Source of the DNA: Kibdelosporangium persicum
GTDB lineage: Bacteria > Actinomycetota > Actinomycetes > Mycobacteriales > Pseudonocardiaceae
NCBI RefSeq assembly: GCF_013280595.1
Contig: NZ_JAAATY010000022.1
Coordinates: 97,111 to 161,110, forward strand
DNA length: 64,000 bases
Reading direction: 5' to 3'
Position 1 is the stretch's first letter; each line of letters begins with the position of its first letter. Under the pieces are notes generated by a model. The model had not been told where the DNA came from. It was given only the letters and a program-made list of their open reading frames with translations, and did not search any database. The translations under genes and the position numbers were made by a program. Below are positions 1 to 8,534 of this stretch, piece by piece.

Positions 1-1531
1 GCGGCGCGAGCACCCGGTCGAGTTCCGCGGTGTCACGCAGCTTGTCCGCGGCCGGGTCCTGCGTCGACGTCGGCGCGTGCTGCAGGACCCCGATCCGCAG
101 GTGGCCGGACTGCGCGAAGCCGGCCATGCTCTGCGCGAACCAGTCCAGTTGCGCGGGACCGAGCCAGCCCGGCTCGTCGAGCGACAGGTGGGTGTGCGAG
201 ATCGTGGAGTTGAGCCCCGCCACGGCGATTCTCAGATCGGCGACGGCGTACAGCGTCCACGGCAGGCCGTCGACGAACACCGGGCTGTCGACGTCCGGGT
301 ACAGCTGGCCGAACAACCGGCTGAAGTGCCGCCACTTGCGGAAGTACGGCGCCTGCGGCTCGATTCCGTCCGCCCGGCAGTCGGCGAAGTACGCTTCACA
401 CGCCGCCACCGTGATGTCGCCGATGCCGGGAACGACCACGACCCGGTTGGCTTCGAGGCCGAGCATGGAGCGCAAGCCGGTGATGAAGCTCATCGCCTGC
501 TCGAACTGCGCGGGCGATCCGGACTCCGTCAGGCTGCCGCCCACCACGATCAGATCAGGGTCAGCCGCCTCGTCGAGCGCGGACCGCAACTGCGCCAACC
601 GTTCGACCGGTCCGTCCGGTCCGGCGCCGAACCGCGGGGCGGCGACATGCAGGATGCTCACCTGCTGCCGCTCGCCGGACGTGTGCGCGATCGAGGGCGG
701 GAACCGCGTCGCCTGCGTGGGAACCCGGTTCACGGCAGGCGGTTCCGTCTGCGGCAGCCGTGGATACCTGGGGGTGTCGTCCGGCTTCGCGCGGCCGGAC
801 AACGCATGCCGGATGCGGTCGAGCAGCCGGGCCCGTGCCACGGCGGGATCGGTCAACCCGACCAGGTCGACAAACGTGATCGGCGCCAGCAGCCCGTCGA
901 GCACGACTTCCTCGATCCGGACAGGCAGCAGCTTGGTCGTCGAGTCGTTGTGCGCGGCCTGTAGCGCGGCGATCCACTCCATCTTGCCGTACTTGGAGCC
1001 CAGGTAGTTCTGCGACAGCACCGCGATGACCGCGGACGCCTCCCGGATGCCCCGGTCGATGAACTCGAAGAAGTTCGTGCCCGGCACGAAGTCCCAGGAC
1101 TGGATCATCACGTGGTAGCCGGCGTCCTCGAGTTCGTGGGCGATCCACGTCGCCCAGTCCTCGTTGGCCAGCGAGTAGCTGATGAAGAAGTCGACCGTGC
1201 CCGAGTCGGGCGGGCGCGGCGCCCTGGCCGGGAGGACCACCGCGGCACCAGGGTCCACATCGGACGCCTGGTCGGCCGCCTTCGTGGTGACCGACGCGGT
1301 CAGCGTGGCCGCTTCGTCCGCGGGGACACCGAAGACGTGCGCGAGCACTTTGAGCTCGTGCACACCGACCGGCCTGAGCTGGTTCTCGATCTCGGTGAGC
1401 GCGTCCTCGGTCAGGGAATGGCCGCCCGCCACCTCGCATTCACGTGCCAGGCGCGTGAGCGACCAGCCAAGCCGCTCCCGTCGCGTGCCGACCCAGGTCG
1501 CCAGCGTCGCTTTGTCCGGCTGCTGTCGCAC
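1..1531 (-). CDS. HTH-TIR-degenerate metallophosphoesterase fusion protein, 3' end cut by the window edge
   Basis: Translated from a GTG at 1531 preceded by GGGGAGGT. Residues about 5-65 form an XRE-like helix-turn-helix. Residues about 110-245 are a TIR domain: it opens DFFISYS, and the glutamate in KMEW (about residue 184) sits where bacterial TIR NADases carry their catalytic Glu. From about residue 285 the chain follows the calcineurin-like phosphoesterase pattern, but the metal ligands are gone: the usual DxH motif reads AAPRF, GDLT reads GSLT and GNHD reads GIGD. The gene lies 34 bases after the 2H phosphoesterase gene on the same strand, so the two may be co-transcribed. Bacterial TIR proteins act in NAD+-linked immune signalling; that role here is inferred. 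The C-terminus is outside the window. Confidence 0.8.
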   Translation of the reverse strand, partial: MRQQPDKATLATWVGTRRERLGWSLTRLARECEVAGGHSLTEDALTEIENQLRPVGVHELKVLAHVFGVPADEAATLTASVTTKAADQASDVDPGAAVVLPARAPRPPDSGTVDFFISYSLANEDWATWIAHELEDAGYHVMIQSWDFVPGTNFFEFIDRGIREASAVIAVLSQNYLGSKYGKMEWIAALQAAHNDSTTKLLPVRIEEVVLDGLLAPITFVDLVGLTDPAVARARLLDRIRHALSGRAKPDDTPRYPRLPQTEPPAVNRVPTQATRFPPSIAHTSGERQQVSILHVAAPRFGAGPDGPVERLAQLRSALDEAADPDLIVVGGSLTESGSPAQFEQAMSFITGLRSMLGLEANRVVVVPGIGDITVAACEAYFADCRADGIEPQAPYFRKWRHFSRLFGQLYPDVDSPVFVDGLPWTLYAVADLRIAVAGLNSTISHTHLSLDEPGWLGPAQLDWFAQSMAGFAQSGHLRIGVLQHAPTSTQDPAADKLRDTAELDRVLAP

Positions 1532-1565
1532 GGTACCTCCCCGCCCGTTGACACGGACACACCGA

Positions 1566-2285
1566 TCAAGCTCCGTCGTCCACGGCGACCGCGGCGCCTA
1601 ACTGTGCTGTCCCGTACAGAGTCGTGCATGTGCCATAGGGACTCATTCCGTACACGGCCAGTTCGGTCAGCGTCCCGCTGAAGTCCCGCGCCGGTGGCAG
1701 GCCGCTGAGATCCACCCGGAACGTCGGGTCGACCGGCCACGCCAACGTCACATGCGGGTTGAACCGGTCCCGTCCGTCGTCGTCGGTCACTTCGTCGTAG
1801 CCGAACCGCCGCAGTTGCGCCCGCTGGCCAGGATCCGTGCGCGGGTCGTCGATCAGGTCACGGAGCCGCAGTCCGGCCGGGTCTGTCTCGCGAAGACGTC
1901 CCTGCCGCAGCGGCTCCACCTCCGCGATCACCGCGCGTTGCAGATCGATCCATTTCGCTGTCTTGCGAAAAAACAGTTCCGGCGCGCCGAACGGATTGTG
2001 CCGATACTCCTGCCCTTCGGCGGGCAGAACCGGGAGCGTGCCGGCGAGCCGCCGGGTCGCGTTCACCACTTCGCCGATTTCGTCCTCGGCGACGGCGAGC
2101 ATGAAGACCGAGACGTGCGGCTCGCACACCCCGGCCCCCACCGAGGTGAACGGCTGCCCCAGCCGGAAGTGCGCGGCATGACCGTGTTCGGCCATCCGGC
2201 CGACCATCCGGTCACCGAGTTCGAGCGAGGCCCGCCGCAACTCCGGGGGCAGAACAACGACGACATCCAGGACCACCAGTGTCAT
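1566..2285 (-). CDS. 2H phosphoesterase superfamily (2'-5' RNA ligase-like) protein
   Basis: A 239-residue protein with the two spaced histidine motifs of the 2H phosphoesterase fold: PHVSVF near residue 56 and NPHVTL near residue 178. The family includes 2'-5' RNA ligases and cyclic nucleotide phosphodiesterases that act on 2',3'-cyclic or 2'-5' linked RNA ends; the substrate here is unknown. The ATG is preceded by AAAGGA at good spacing. It is the first gene of a likely two-gene unit with the HTH-TIR gene downstream. A cytosolic RNA/nucleotide phosphodiesterase beside a TIR NADase candidate could be a signal-handling pair, but that is inference. Confidence 0.7.
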   Translation of the reverse strand: MTLVVLDVVVVLPPELRRASLELGDRMVGRMAEHGHAAHFRLGQPFTSVGAGVCEPHVSVFMLAVAEDEIGEVVNATRRLAGTLPVLPAEGQEYRHNPFGAPELFFRKTAKWIDLQRAVIAEVEPLRQGRLRETDPAGLRLRDLIDDPRTDPGQRAQLRRFGYDEVTDDDGRDRFNPHVTLAWPVDPTFRVDLSGLPPARDFSGTLTELAVYGMSPYGTCTTLYGTAQLGAAVAVDDGA

Positions 2286-2477
2286 CGATGATTCCTTTCC
2301 GAACGGAAGAGCGACTTCAGCGGCAAAGGAGCACGGCGGCTTCGGGCGGATAGTCTAGCTACTTACCACTAGCGCAGGAAGCGGGTTTTCGTTTCGCATT
2401 CGACTGGAAGTACGGTCGATATTCATGCATTCGGGTGAGTGACGCATTCTGAGGCGTGGGCTAGCGCTTACCATGTC

Positions 2478-2491
2478 GGTCAGAACTGACC
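2478..2491. promoter_or_regulatory. Perfect palindrome GGTCAGAACTGACC, operator candidate
   Basis: Two 6-base arms around AA, just upstream of the ion-transporter gene. It overlaps the most upstream possible ATG (2473) of that gene, which argues that translation starts further down. No cognate regulator is recognised. Confidence 0.35.
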
Positions 2492-2526
2492 AAGACGCGC
2501 TCACAGCCGAGGGTGGCTGTGGGACG

Positions 2527-3819
2527 ATGACGGCTATGCCAACGCCAGGAAGGCGGTCAGCTGCCCAGATCAACGAGGACGAGGCCGCGGAACCATCCGG
2601 GGAGCCGCCCTCCTCGATGACGCGCTCCCGGTGGCGTTTGCCTCGCCTGCATGCTCTCGACTGGATAGCGATCGGACTGCTGCTCGTCGGCTGTCTGTGT
2701 GTCGCCTTCGGCGCGTTGCCGGTGGCCGACGCGCGGGCCACGGTCGTCCGGCTCGTGCCGTTGTTGCTGTTCCTCGGCTCCGTGATCATCCTGGCCGAGC
2801 TGACCGCGGCGGCCGAGGTGTTCGACGTCGTCGCCATCCGGCTGTCGATCATCGGCCGCGGCCGGTACGTCCTGCTGTTCCTGCTGTGCGTGACGCTGGC
2901 GTCGGTCACCACGATCACGCTGAACCTGGACACCACGGCGGTGCTGCTGACGCCGGTCATCCTCGCGCTGGCGTCCACATTGGGCATATCGCCGCTGCCG
3001 CTGGCGATGACCACGGTGTGGTTGTCGAACACGGCCAGCCTGTTGCTGCCGGTCTCCAACCTGACGAACCTGTTGGCGGCCGACCGGGTCGCGCTGTCGC
3101 CGTCGGAGTTCGCCGCCAAGATGTGGGCGCCGCAACTGGCCGCGATCGTCGTCACGGCGGCATGCCTGTGGATCTGGTACTGGCGGCGAGGCCGGCGCGG
3201 CGGGCAGCTCCGCTATGAGCTGCCGCGCAGGCGGGAGCCCGCGGACAAGCCGTTGTTCACCGTGGCCGCGGTGGTCTGCCTGGTTTTTGTGGTCGGGATT
3301 CTGGTCGGCGTGCCGATCGGGGTGGCGTCGTCGATCTCGGCGGGCGCGCTGCTGATCGCGTTTCTCGTGCGCAGGAAGTCGGAGCTGCGCTGGGCGCTCA
3401 TCCCGTGGCGGCTGCTGGTCTTCGTGATCGGGCTGTTCCTGGTGATCGACACGATCAGCCTGCACGGCCTGGACGCGCTGCTGCACGGCCTGATGGGAAC
3501 CGACGACAACGCACTCGGTGCCGCCCGCGCCGCGGCAGCGGGCGCCGGGCTGTCGAACGTGGTGAACAACCTGCCCGCGTACGTCGCGGGTGAGTCCGTG
3601 ATCCCGGTGGACAACCACACCCAGTTGCTGGCGCTGTTGGTCAGCACGAACGTCGGGCCGGTGATCACGCCGTGGGCGTCATTGGCGACGTTGCTGTGGT
3701 ACGAACGGTGTCACGCTTCCGGCGTGAAGGTGCCGATGGGGCGGTTCATGTGGACCGGAGCGATCCTCGCGGTGACCGCACTCGTCGCTTCCGTCGGCGT
3801 CCTGGTGGTGATGAGCTAG
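2527..3819 (+). CDS. ArsB/NhaD (SLC13-type) ion transporter
   Basis: An integral membrane protein of about 430 residues with roughly ten hydrophobic segments. It resembles the ArsB/NhaD superfamily, with repeats such as NLDTTAVLLTPV and SNTASLLLPVSNLTN that form the substrate-binding hairpins of SLC13-like anion/Na+ carriers. The first ~40 residues are hydrophilic and cytosolic. I start at ATG 2527; ATGs at 2473, 2536 and 2617 are also in frame, and 2473 falls beside a palindrome. No arsR or arsC is nearby, so arsenite export is unproven. The stop codon lies just before a MITE-like element. Confidence 0.75.
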   Translation: MTAMPTPGRRSAAQINEDEAAEPSGEPPSSMTRSRWRLPRLHALDWIAIGLLLVGCLCVAFGALPVADARATVVRLVPLLLFLGSVIILAELTAAAEVFDVVAIRLSIIGRGRYVLLFLLCVTLASVTTITLNLDTTAVLLTPVILALASTLGISPLPLAMTTVWLSNTASLLLPVSNLTNLLAADRVALSPSEFAAKMWAPQLAAIVVTAACLWIWYWRRGRRGGQLRYELPRRREPADKPLFTVAAVVCLVFVVGILVGVPIGVASSISAGALLIAFLVRRKSELRWALIPWRLLVFVIGLFLVIDTISLHGLDALLHGLMGTDDNALGAARAAAAGAGLSNVVNNLPAYVAGESVIPVDNHTQLLALLVSTNVGPVITPWASLATLLWYERCHASGVKVPMGRFMWTGAILAVTALVASVGVLVVMS

Positions 3820-3820
3820 G

Positions 3821-4013
3821 TTAGGTCGTGTTTCGAATGTCCCGGTCGATGAGAGTCTGCCCCGGCCGGAGGCCGGAATCGGCTCGGTGGGGCGGTTCCT
3901 GGCGTCGCCGCGGGATCGCCGCGAATACTGGTTGTCTTTGGGCGGTCCCGCGGTGGCGTCAGGGGCCGCATCCGGCCCGGCTATCGCGATCGGGCATTTG
4001 AAACACGGCCTAG
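3821..4013. mobile_element. MITE-like element, copy 1 (193 bp)
   Basis: Imperfect terminal inverted repeats, GTCGTGTTTCGAATGTCCCG on the left and GCCGTGTTTCAAATGCCCG read inward from the right, bounded by TTAG and CTAG. Copy 2 at 21045-21212 is nearly identical except for about 25 extra bases here. There is no open frame for a transposase. An internal inverted repeat (CCGCGGGA/TCCCGCGG) adds structure. TIR style and CTAG target resemble IS5-family elements, which is a tentative assignment. It sits between two convergent genes, and its right CTAG supplies the stop codon of the cupin gene. Confidence 0.75.
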
Positions 4014-4687
4014 CCGTTGCCGGTCATGGCGTGATCGGCGATGGCTCTGCTCGCCTCCTCAGCGGCGGCTATGGTCTCCTCATCGCCGCAGGTTTCCCGC
4101 CGGACCTGGTGATCGGCGACGTCCAGGGCGGCCAGCGAACGGTCGACGGCTTCCGGGTTGGTCAGTCCGAGCGCGACCGTGACGACCAGTTCGTCGCGGT
4201 CCGGCACGACCGTCTGGTGGAAAACACCAGCCGGCAACTGGTAACAATCGCCGGAACCGTAAACGTCGACGGTTGCCGTCTCATAGCGGACCAGCCGCCC
4301 GGTCGCCCGCAACCGGTCACCGTCCGCGCTGCTGTGCACTTCGAAAACCTGGTGCGTCGGCGCCTCGGTGTCGTCGATCACCCGGATGACCTCGTTGTGC
4401 AACTCCCCGGTGAGCACACAACTCAACAGTTCCCAGCTGTGACAATGCGTCGGTAACGTTGTCAGCGATGTGTGCCACCGCGGCCCCCATACGTGAATGC
4501 ACACACCCTCATCACCTTGCCGATGCACGGGCAGGCAGAGAAAACCCAGTGGGTGTTTTACCGCCCTGATCGGGCGGCGCCCCGACGCCACCGCGCCGAG
4601 CACGTCGACAGCCCATTGTTCGACCTGGTCGACGGAACGCTTCTTGATCGCCTCGGACAGTTCGAAGTACAGCGTCATACCGTACAC
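4010..4687 (-). CDS. Cupin-fold protein, possible small-molecule dioxygenase
   Basis: 225 residues. Cupin motif 1 is seen as HCHSWE followed six residues on by TGEL, and motif 2 as GDCYQLPAGVFHQ, so the metal-binding His/His/Glu/His set of a cupin is present. Cysteine-dioxygenase-like and other metal-dependent oxygenases have this layout; the substrate cannot be read from the sequence. TATACT at 4717-4712 (minus strand) could serve as a -10 box. The TAG stop is formed by the target-site CTAG of the adjoining MITE, so the C-terminus may have been altered by insertion. Confidence 0.6.
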   Translation of the reverse strand: MYGMTLYFELSEAIKKRSVDQVEQWAVDVLGAVASGRRPIRAVKHPLGFLCLPVHRQGDEGVCIHVWGPRWHTSLTTLPTHCHSWELLSCVLTGELHNEVIRVIDDTEAPTHQVFEVHSSADGDRLRATGRLVRYETATVDVYGSGDCYQLPAGVFHQTVVPDRDELVVTVALGLTNPEAVDRSLAALDVADHQVRRETCGDEETIAAAEEASRAIADHAMTGNG

Positions 4688-4788
4688 CCGGAGAAGAGGA
4701 TCATTACGGAGAGTATATCCGACATGACGCCGCTAATACCACCGCGTTAATCGGGTGCCGTTCTGTGTCCTTTTCCCTTGACACGGCA

Positions 4789-6564
4789 TCAGCCGCCGCA
4801 GCGGCCGGTGAACACGTCGGCCTTGCCGTCACCGGTGAAATCGGCGAGGGCGAGGCTGTTCTGCGGGCACGACCCAGTCCGCAGCTGCGCCCACGACTTG
4901 GCGCCGCCGGACGAGAAGTACCAGCCGCTGCTGTCCGCACGGAACACGTCGGTCCGGCCGTCGCCGTCAAGGTCGCCGAACTTCAGCGCCGAGGCCGGCG
5001 TGCCGGAGAGCGCAAGCGGTTGCCATGGGCTGACGCCGCCTGCCGAATAACGCCAGCGACTGTCGACCATGGCGAACACGTCGGTCTTCCTGTCGCCGTC
5101 GAAGTCACCGAAGCCCAGCGATTCCACCGGCAGGCTCGCTCCGGCCAGCGGTGCCCACGATGCCCGGCCGGCCGCGGAGAAGTACCACTTTCCGTTGTCC
5201 ACCTTGAACACGTCCGTCCGGCCGTCGCCGTCGAAGTCGCCGAACCGCAGGTCGGCCAACGGCACGGCCGAAGTGGCCATCGGCTGCCATGAGGTCACCG
5301 CGCCCGAGGAGAACATCCACTGCTCTCCCTGCACGGTGAACGTGTCCGTCCGGCCGTCACCGTCGAAGTCACCGAACCGCAGGTTGTGCCGGGTCGTGCC
5401 GGACTGCGCCGCGGGAACCCAACGGCCGGTGCCGCCCGGCGAGTAGTACCAGCGGGCTCCGGTGGCGCGCAGGACGTCCGTCCGGCCGTCGCCGTCGAAG
5501 TCGCCCAGCCCGATCTCGGAGACGTCGAAGGTGTACGGCGCGAGCGGGGCCGGCGCCGCCGTTCCGCCGTCGGAAAGCTGCCACGCCACCGGTTTCGGCG
5601 ACGTGTGACAGTTGGTGGTCGTGGTGTTGTACGTGTTCGGCCCGATGTTCATGTTGCCGGTGAACAAGGTCTGCTGGATCGCGGTACTCGCGGACGTGTG
5701 CGCGAAGCAGTTGCCGGACACGTAGGCGCCGGTGGCAGGCCGGCCACGAACCTTGACCGCGGTCTCCACTTTGGACCGGAAGGTGTTGTGCTTGATGTGG
5801 ATGACGTCACCGGCGTACGGCGCGCCGTTGCCCAGGGCCTCGTCCTCGCCGTGCATGTCGAAGCCGTGGCTGCGAGCGTTGTCCACCACGAGGTTGTATC
5901 TGGCCTCGTAACGCTGGGTTCGAATCCCGTTGCCCGCGATGGCGTGGCGGTTCTGCGTGAAGGTGTTGTACTCGATGACCGCGCTGGAGTGGCCCACCAG
6001 CACGATGCCGTACCCCAAGCCGGTGCGCCGGTTGTGGTGGACGTTGTTACGGCTGTACCGCGCCTCGATGGTGTCGCGGATGACGACGGCGCCGTGCGAC
6101 CAGGCGGACAACTCGTTGTTGTCCACGGTCAGATCGGACGCACTGACCGCTTCGATACCCCGCGAATTGTCGTACTGGTACGCGTTGTCCCTGATCTCCG
6201 AGTCGGGGCCGCGCAGCCGCAGGCCGGTGACCCGGGTGCCGCTGCCGGTCACGCGGAACTGTGCCCACGACTCGTTGCCTTGGCCAAGGTCCAGCTCGGT
6301 GTTGTACAGCAGCGCGCCTGGTGCGCCGCTCGTGCCGCGGTCGCTGGCCAGCGTCACCCCGGCCGGGATCACGATGCCCTTGTGGCCCGTCAGGTCGATG
6401 GACGCCGTACCGGCGACGAACACAGTGTCACCGGCTGTCGCGTTGGCCAAGGCCGCGATCAGCTCGTCCCGCGTGCCGACCGTGACGGTTCCGGCCGCTG
6501 TGGCCGGGGCCGCCAGCGTCGCGGTGACCAGCAAGGCACCCGTGAGCACACCCAGAATCCGCAT
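4789..6564 (-). CDS. Secreted right-handed beta-helix protein with FG-GAP-type calcium repeats
   Basis: 591 residues from ATG 6564, which has a GGGGG ribosome site; an ATG nine codons upstream has weaker support. An N-terminal Sec signal (MRILGVLTGALL...PATAAG) is followed by a pectate-lyase-like beta-helix rich in NN and H repeats (about residues 35-340). Six C-terminal repeats then carry the calcium loop GDFDGDGRTD or variants. The helix part suggests a polysaccharide lyase or hydrolase, and the FG-GAP/VCBS-like repeats suggest a surface or substrate-binding propeller. No catalytic residue was assigned. It is a single gene with no clear operon partner. Confidence 0.75.
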   Translation of the reverse strand: MRILGVLTGALLVTATLAAPATAAGTVTVGTRDELIAALANATAGDTVFVAGTASIDLTGHKGIVIPAGVTLASDRGTSGAPGALLYNTELDLGQGNESWAQFRVTGSGTRVTGLRLRGPDSEIRDNAYQYDNSRGIEAVSASDLTVDNNELSAWSHGAVVIRDTIEARYSRNNVHHNRRTGLGYGIVLVGHSSAVIEYNTFTQNRHAIAGNGIRTQRYEARYNLVVDNARSHGFDMHGEDEALGNGAPYAGDVIHIKHNTFRSKVETAVKVRGRPATGAYVSGNCFAHTSASTAIQQTLFTGNMNIGPNTYNTTTTNCHTSPKPVAWQLSDGGTAAPAPLAPYTFDVSEIGLGDFDGDGRTDVLRATGARWYYSPGGTGRWVPAAQSGTTRHNLRFGDFDGDGRTDTFTVQGEQWMFSSGAVTSWQPMATSAVPLADLRFGDFDGDGRTDVFKVDNGKWYFSAAGRASWAPLAGASLPVESLGFGDFDGDRKTDVFAMVDSRWRYSAGGVSPWQPLALSGTPASALKFGDLDGDGRTDVFRADSSGWYFSSGGAKSWAQLRTGSCPQNSLALADFTGDGKADVFTGRCGG

Positions 6565-6637
6565 CGATCCCCCAGGATCTCGAAGAAACACCCCATGTAA
6601 CCACAGCGTCGGCTACGATGGCGTCATCATCTGGATG

Positions 6638-7267
6638 TTATGACCATCTAGACTGGCCGAGGGTGGTGAGCAGGTCTTCGTGCAGGTGGAACCAGACGGA
6701 GTGGTACGAGTCCATCCGTTCGCTGAGGTAGTCCGGCTCGCCCGCGTTCGCCCTGGCCAGAGCCGAGCGGAGGCGGATCGGGTGGCGCTCGAACCGCGAG
6801 ATCGCCGACGTCAGGACCGCGCAGACAGCCTCGGCTCGCTGGTGGAACTCGTTGAACAGGCGGAGCACGCGGGCGTCGTACGCCGAGTCGGCGTGGTCGT
6901 TCAGCGTCGCGACGCCGTCGACCGAACGCATCTGCCATGCGGTGCACAGGTCGAGCAGTTCCGGGTTGAGGACGAGGAAGTCTTCGTACGCCCTGGTCAC
7001 CCTCTCCCGGGCGCCCGAGGTCTCCAGTTCCTCGGCGACACGCTCGGAGTCCGCCGCACGGCCGGCGTCGGTGACGCTCCAGCCGCCGAACCCGCCCGGC
7101 TCACGGGTGACGAGCCCGTCCACCGCGAGGTCGATGAGCTCGGATTCCACAGCGGACGGTGTGAGCCCGGCGGCGTCGGCGATCCGGCCGAGGTCCGCCA
7201 CGCCGATGCAGCGAAGAGTGTGCAACACCAAAAGATCGGACGTGGTCTGATGCGAAGAGTTCGACAC
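6638..7267 (-). CDS. Winged-helix transcriptional regulator-like protein
   Basis: 209 residues. The first ~70 residues look like a winged helix that separates by charge and wing (LGRIADAAGLTPSAVESELIDLAVDGLV then VTDAGR), as in PadR/MarR-like regulators. The rest is an acidic helical domain with no known match. It is divergent from the PPDK-like gene, with only 17 bases between the two start codons, so both may be leaderless and share one control region. A dedicated regulator of the neighbour is the simplest reading. Confidence 0.6.
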   Translation of the reverse strand: MSNSSHQTTSDLLVLHTLRCIGVADLGRIADAAGLTPSAVESELIDLAVDGLVTREPGGFGGWSVTDAGRAADSERVAEELETSGARERVTRAYEDFLVLNPELLDLCTAWQMRSVDGVATLNDHADSAYDARVLRLFNEFHQRAEAVCAVLTSAISRFERHPIRLRSALARANAGEPDYLSERMDSYHSVWFHLHEDLLTTLGQSRWS

Positions 7268-7284
7268 GGGCCCAGGTTACCGCG

Positions 7285-8520
7285 ATGAAGTGGATCCACA
7301 AGCTCACCGCGGACCTCGACGAACCAGCGGATCTCATTGGTGGCAAGGCTTTTGGCCTCGTGACACTGATGCGTCTCGGCCTGCCCGTGCCACCTGCGTT
7401 TGTCATCACGACGGAGGCATGCCGTGAATTCCTTCACACCGGACGGTTTCCTGACGATCTGACGGCCGAGCTCGCTCGCATGGACCTCAGCGGCCCTGTT
7501 TCCGTGCGATCCGGCGGCAAGATTTCCATGCCCGGCATGATGAACACGGTCCTGAACGTGCGCGACGGGTTGGAACAGGCCGTCACCGCGGTGTTCGAGT
7601 CGTGGAACACACCACGCGCCAGGACTTATCGCGCACTCCACGACATCCCTGACGACCTCGGCACAGCCGTGATCGTGCAGTCGATGGTGCACGGCGACCG
7701 CGACGACCACAGCGGCGCAGGCGTAGCGTTCAGCCGCAATCCCAACACCGGCGCTCCAGTTCCCTACGGAGATGTCCTGTTCGGACAGCAGGGGGACGCC
7801 GTCGTGTCCGGGGCCGAGCCCACGTTGCCGCTGACCGAACTGTCCAGAGAACCTCAGGTGTGGGACGGACTTCGTAAGGCACTGACGAGGATCGAACAGC
7901 ACTACCGTGACGCCTGCTACGTGGAGTTCACGTTCGAAGCCGGAGAGCTGTGGTTCCTGCAAGTACGGCCCGGCAGGTTCGTCGGGAGCGCGGCGGTTCG
8001 TCTCGCGGTCGACCTCGCGGACGAAGGAATGATCAGTCGTGACGAGGCGGTGGACAGAGTGTCCACGACAGACATCCGGAACGCCCGGACGCCTCGGGTC
8101 GTCGGGGCGAACGTCCTCGGCCGTGGGATCGGCGCGTGTCCCGGGGTGGCCGCGGGCGCAGTGGTGACCACTTCGGACAAAGCCGCCCGCGCCGAGGGTC
8201 CGGTCATCCTCGTCCGGCCTGAGACGTCCCCCGTCGACATGCACGGCCTTGCTGCCGCCAAGGGAATCGTGACCGCACGAGGTGGACCGGCCAGCCACGC
8301 CGCCGTTGTCGCACGGTCGATGGGCAAACCGGCCGTCGTGGGCGTCACCGCCCTCTCCGTCGCTGACGGCGCGATCACCATCGGCACGCGAACCATCCCC
8401 GAAGGCACGCCGATCACCATCGACGGCACCAGCGGAACGATCTTCATCGGTCACGCCGACGTGTCGACCGCCGGGAACGACCCGCACCTGAACCGTTTGC
8501 TCAGCTGGAAGCGAACGTGA
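7285..8520 (+). CDS. PPDK-like protein with ATP-grasp and phosphohistidine domains only
   Basis: 411 residues. The N-terminal part matches the nucleotide-binding domain of pyruvate phosphate dikinase: GGKAFGL, SVRSGGKISMPGMMNTVLN and GVAFSRNPNTG. The swivelling domain carries the phospho-accepting histidine in TARGGPASHAAVVAR. The third domain of PPDK, the PEP/pyruvate TIM barrel (about 350 residues), is missing, so the protein cannot do the full reaction alone. Rifampin phosphotransferases also lack the barrel, but they carry a drug-binding domain that I do not see here. It may phosphorylate an unknown acceptor or work with a partner encoded elsewhere. Confidence 0.75.
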   Translation: MKWIHKLTADLDEPADLIGGKAFGLVTLMRLGLPVPPAFVITTEACREFLHTGRFPDDLTAELARMDLSGPVSVRSGGKISMPGMMNTVLNVRDGLEQAVTAVFESWNTPRARTYRALHDIPDDLGTAVIVQSMVHGDRDDHSGAGVAFSRNPNTGAPVPYGDVLFGQQGDAVVSGAEPTLPLTELSREPQVWDGLRKALTRIEQHYRDACYVEFTFEAGELWFLQVRPGRFVGSAAVRLAVDLADEGMISRDEAVDRVSTTDIRNARTPRVVGANVLGRGIGACPGVAAGAVVTTSDKAARAEGPVILVRPETSPVDMHGLAAAKGIVTARGGPASHAAVVARSMGKPAVVGVTALSVADGAITIGTRTIPEGTPITIDGTSGTIFIGHADVSTAGNDPHLNRLLSWKRT

Positions 8521-8534
8521 CCGACCGGCGGCGA

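Noticed and set aside
30..1007. Large open frames opposite the HTH-TIR gene, and similar ones opposite other genes
   Set aside because: They are Arg/Gly/Pro-rich shadows of real genes on the other strand, with no domain or ribosome site.
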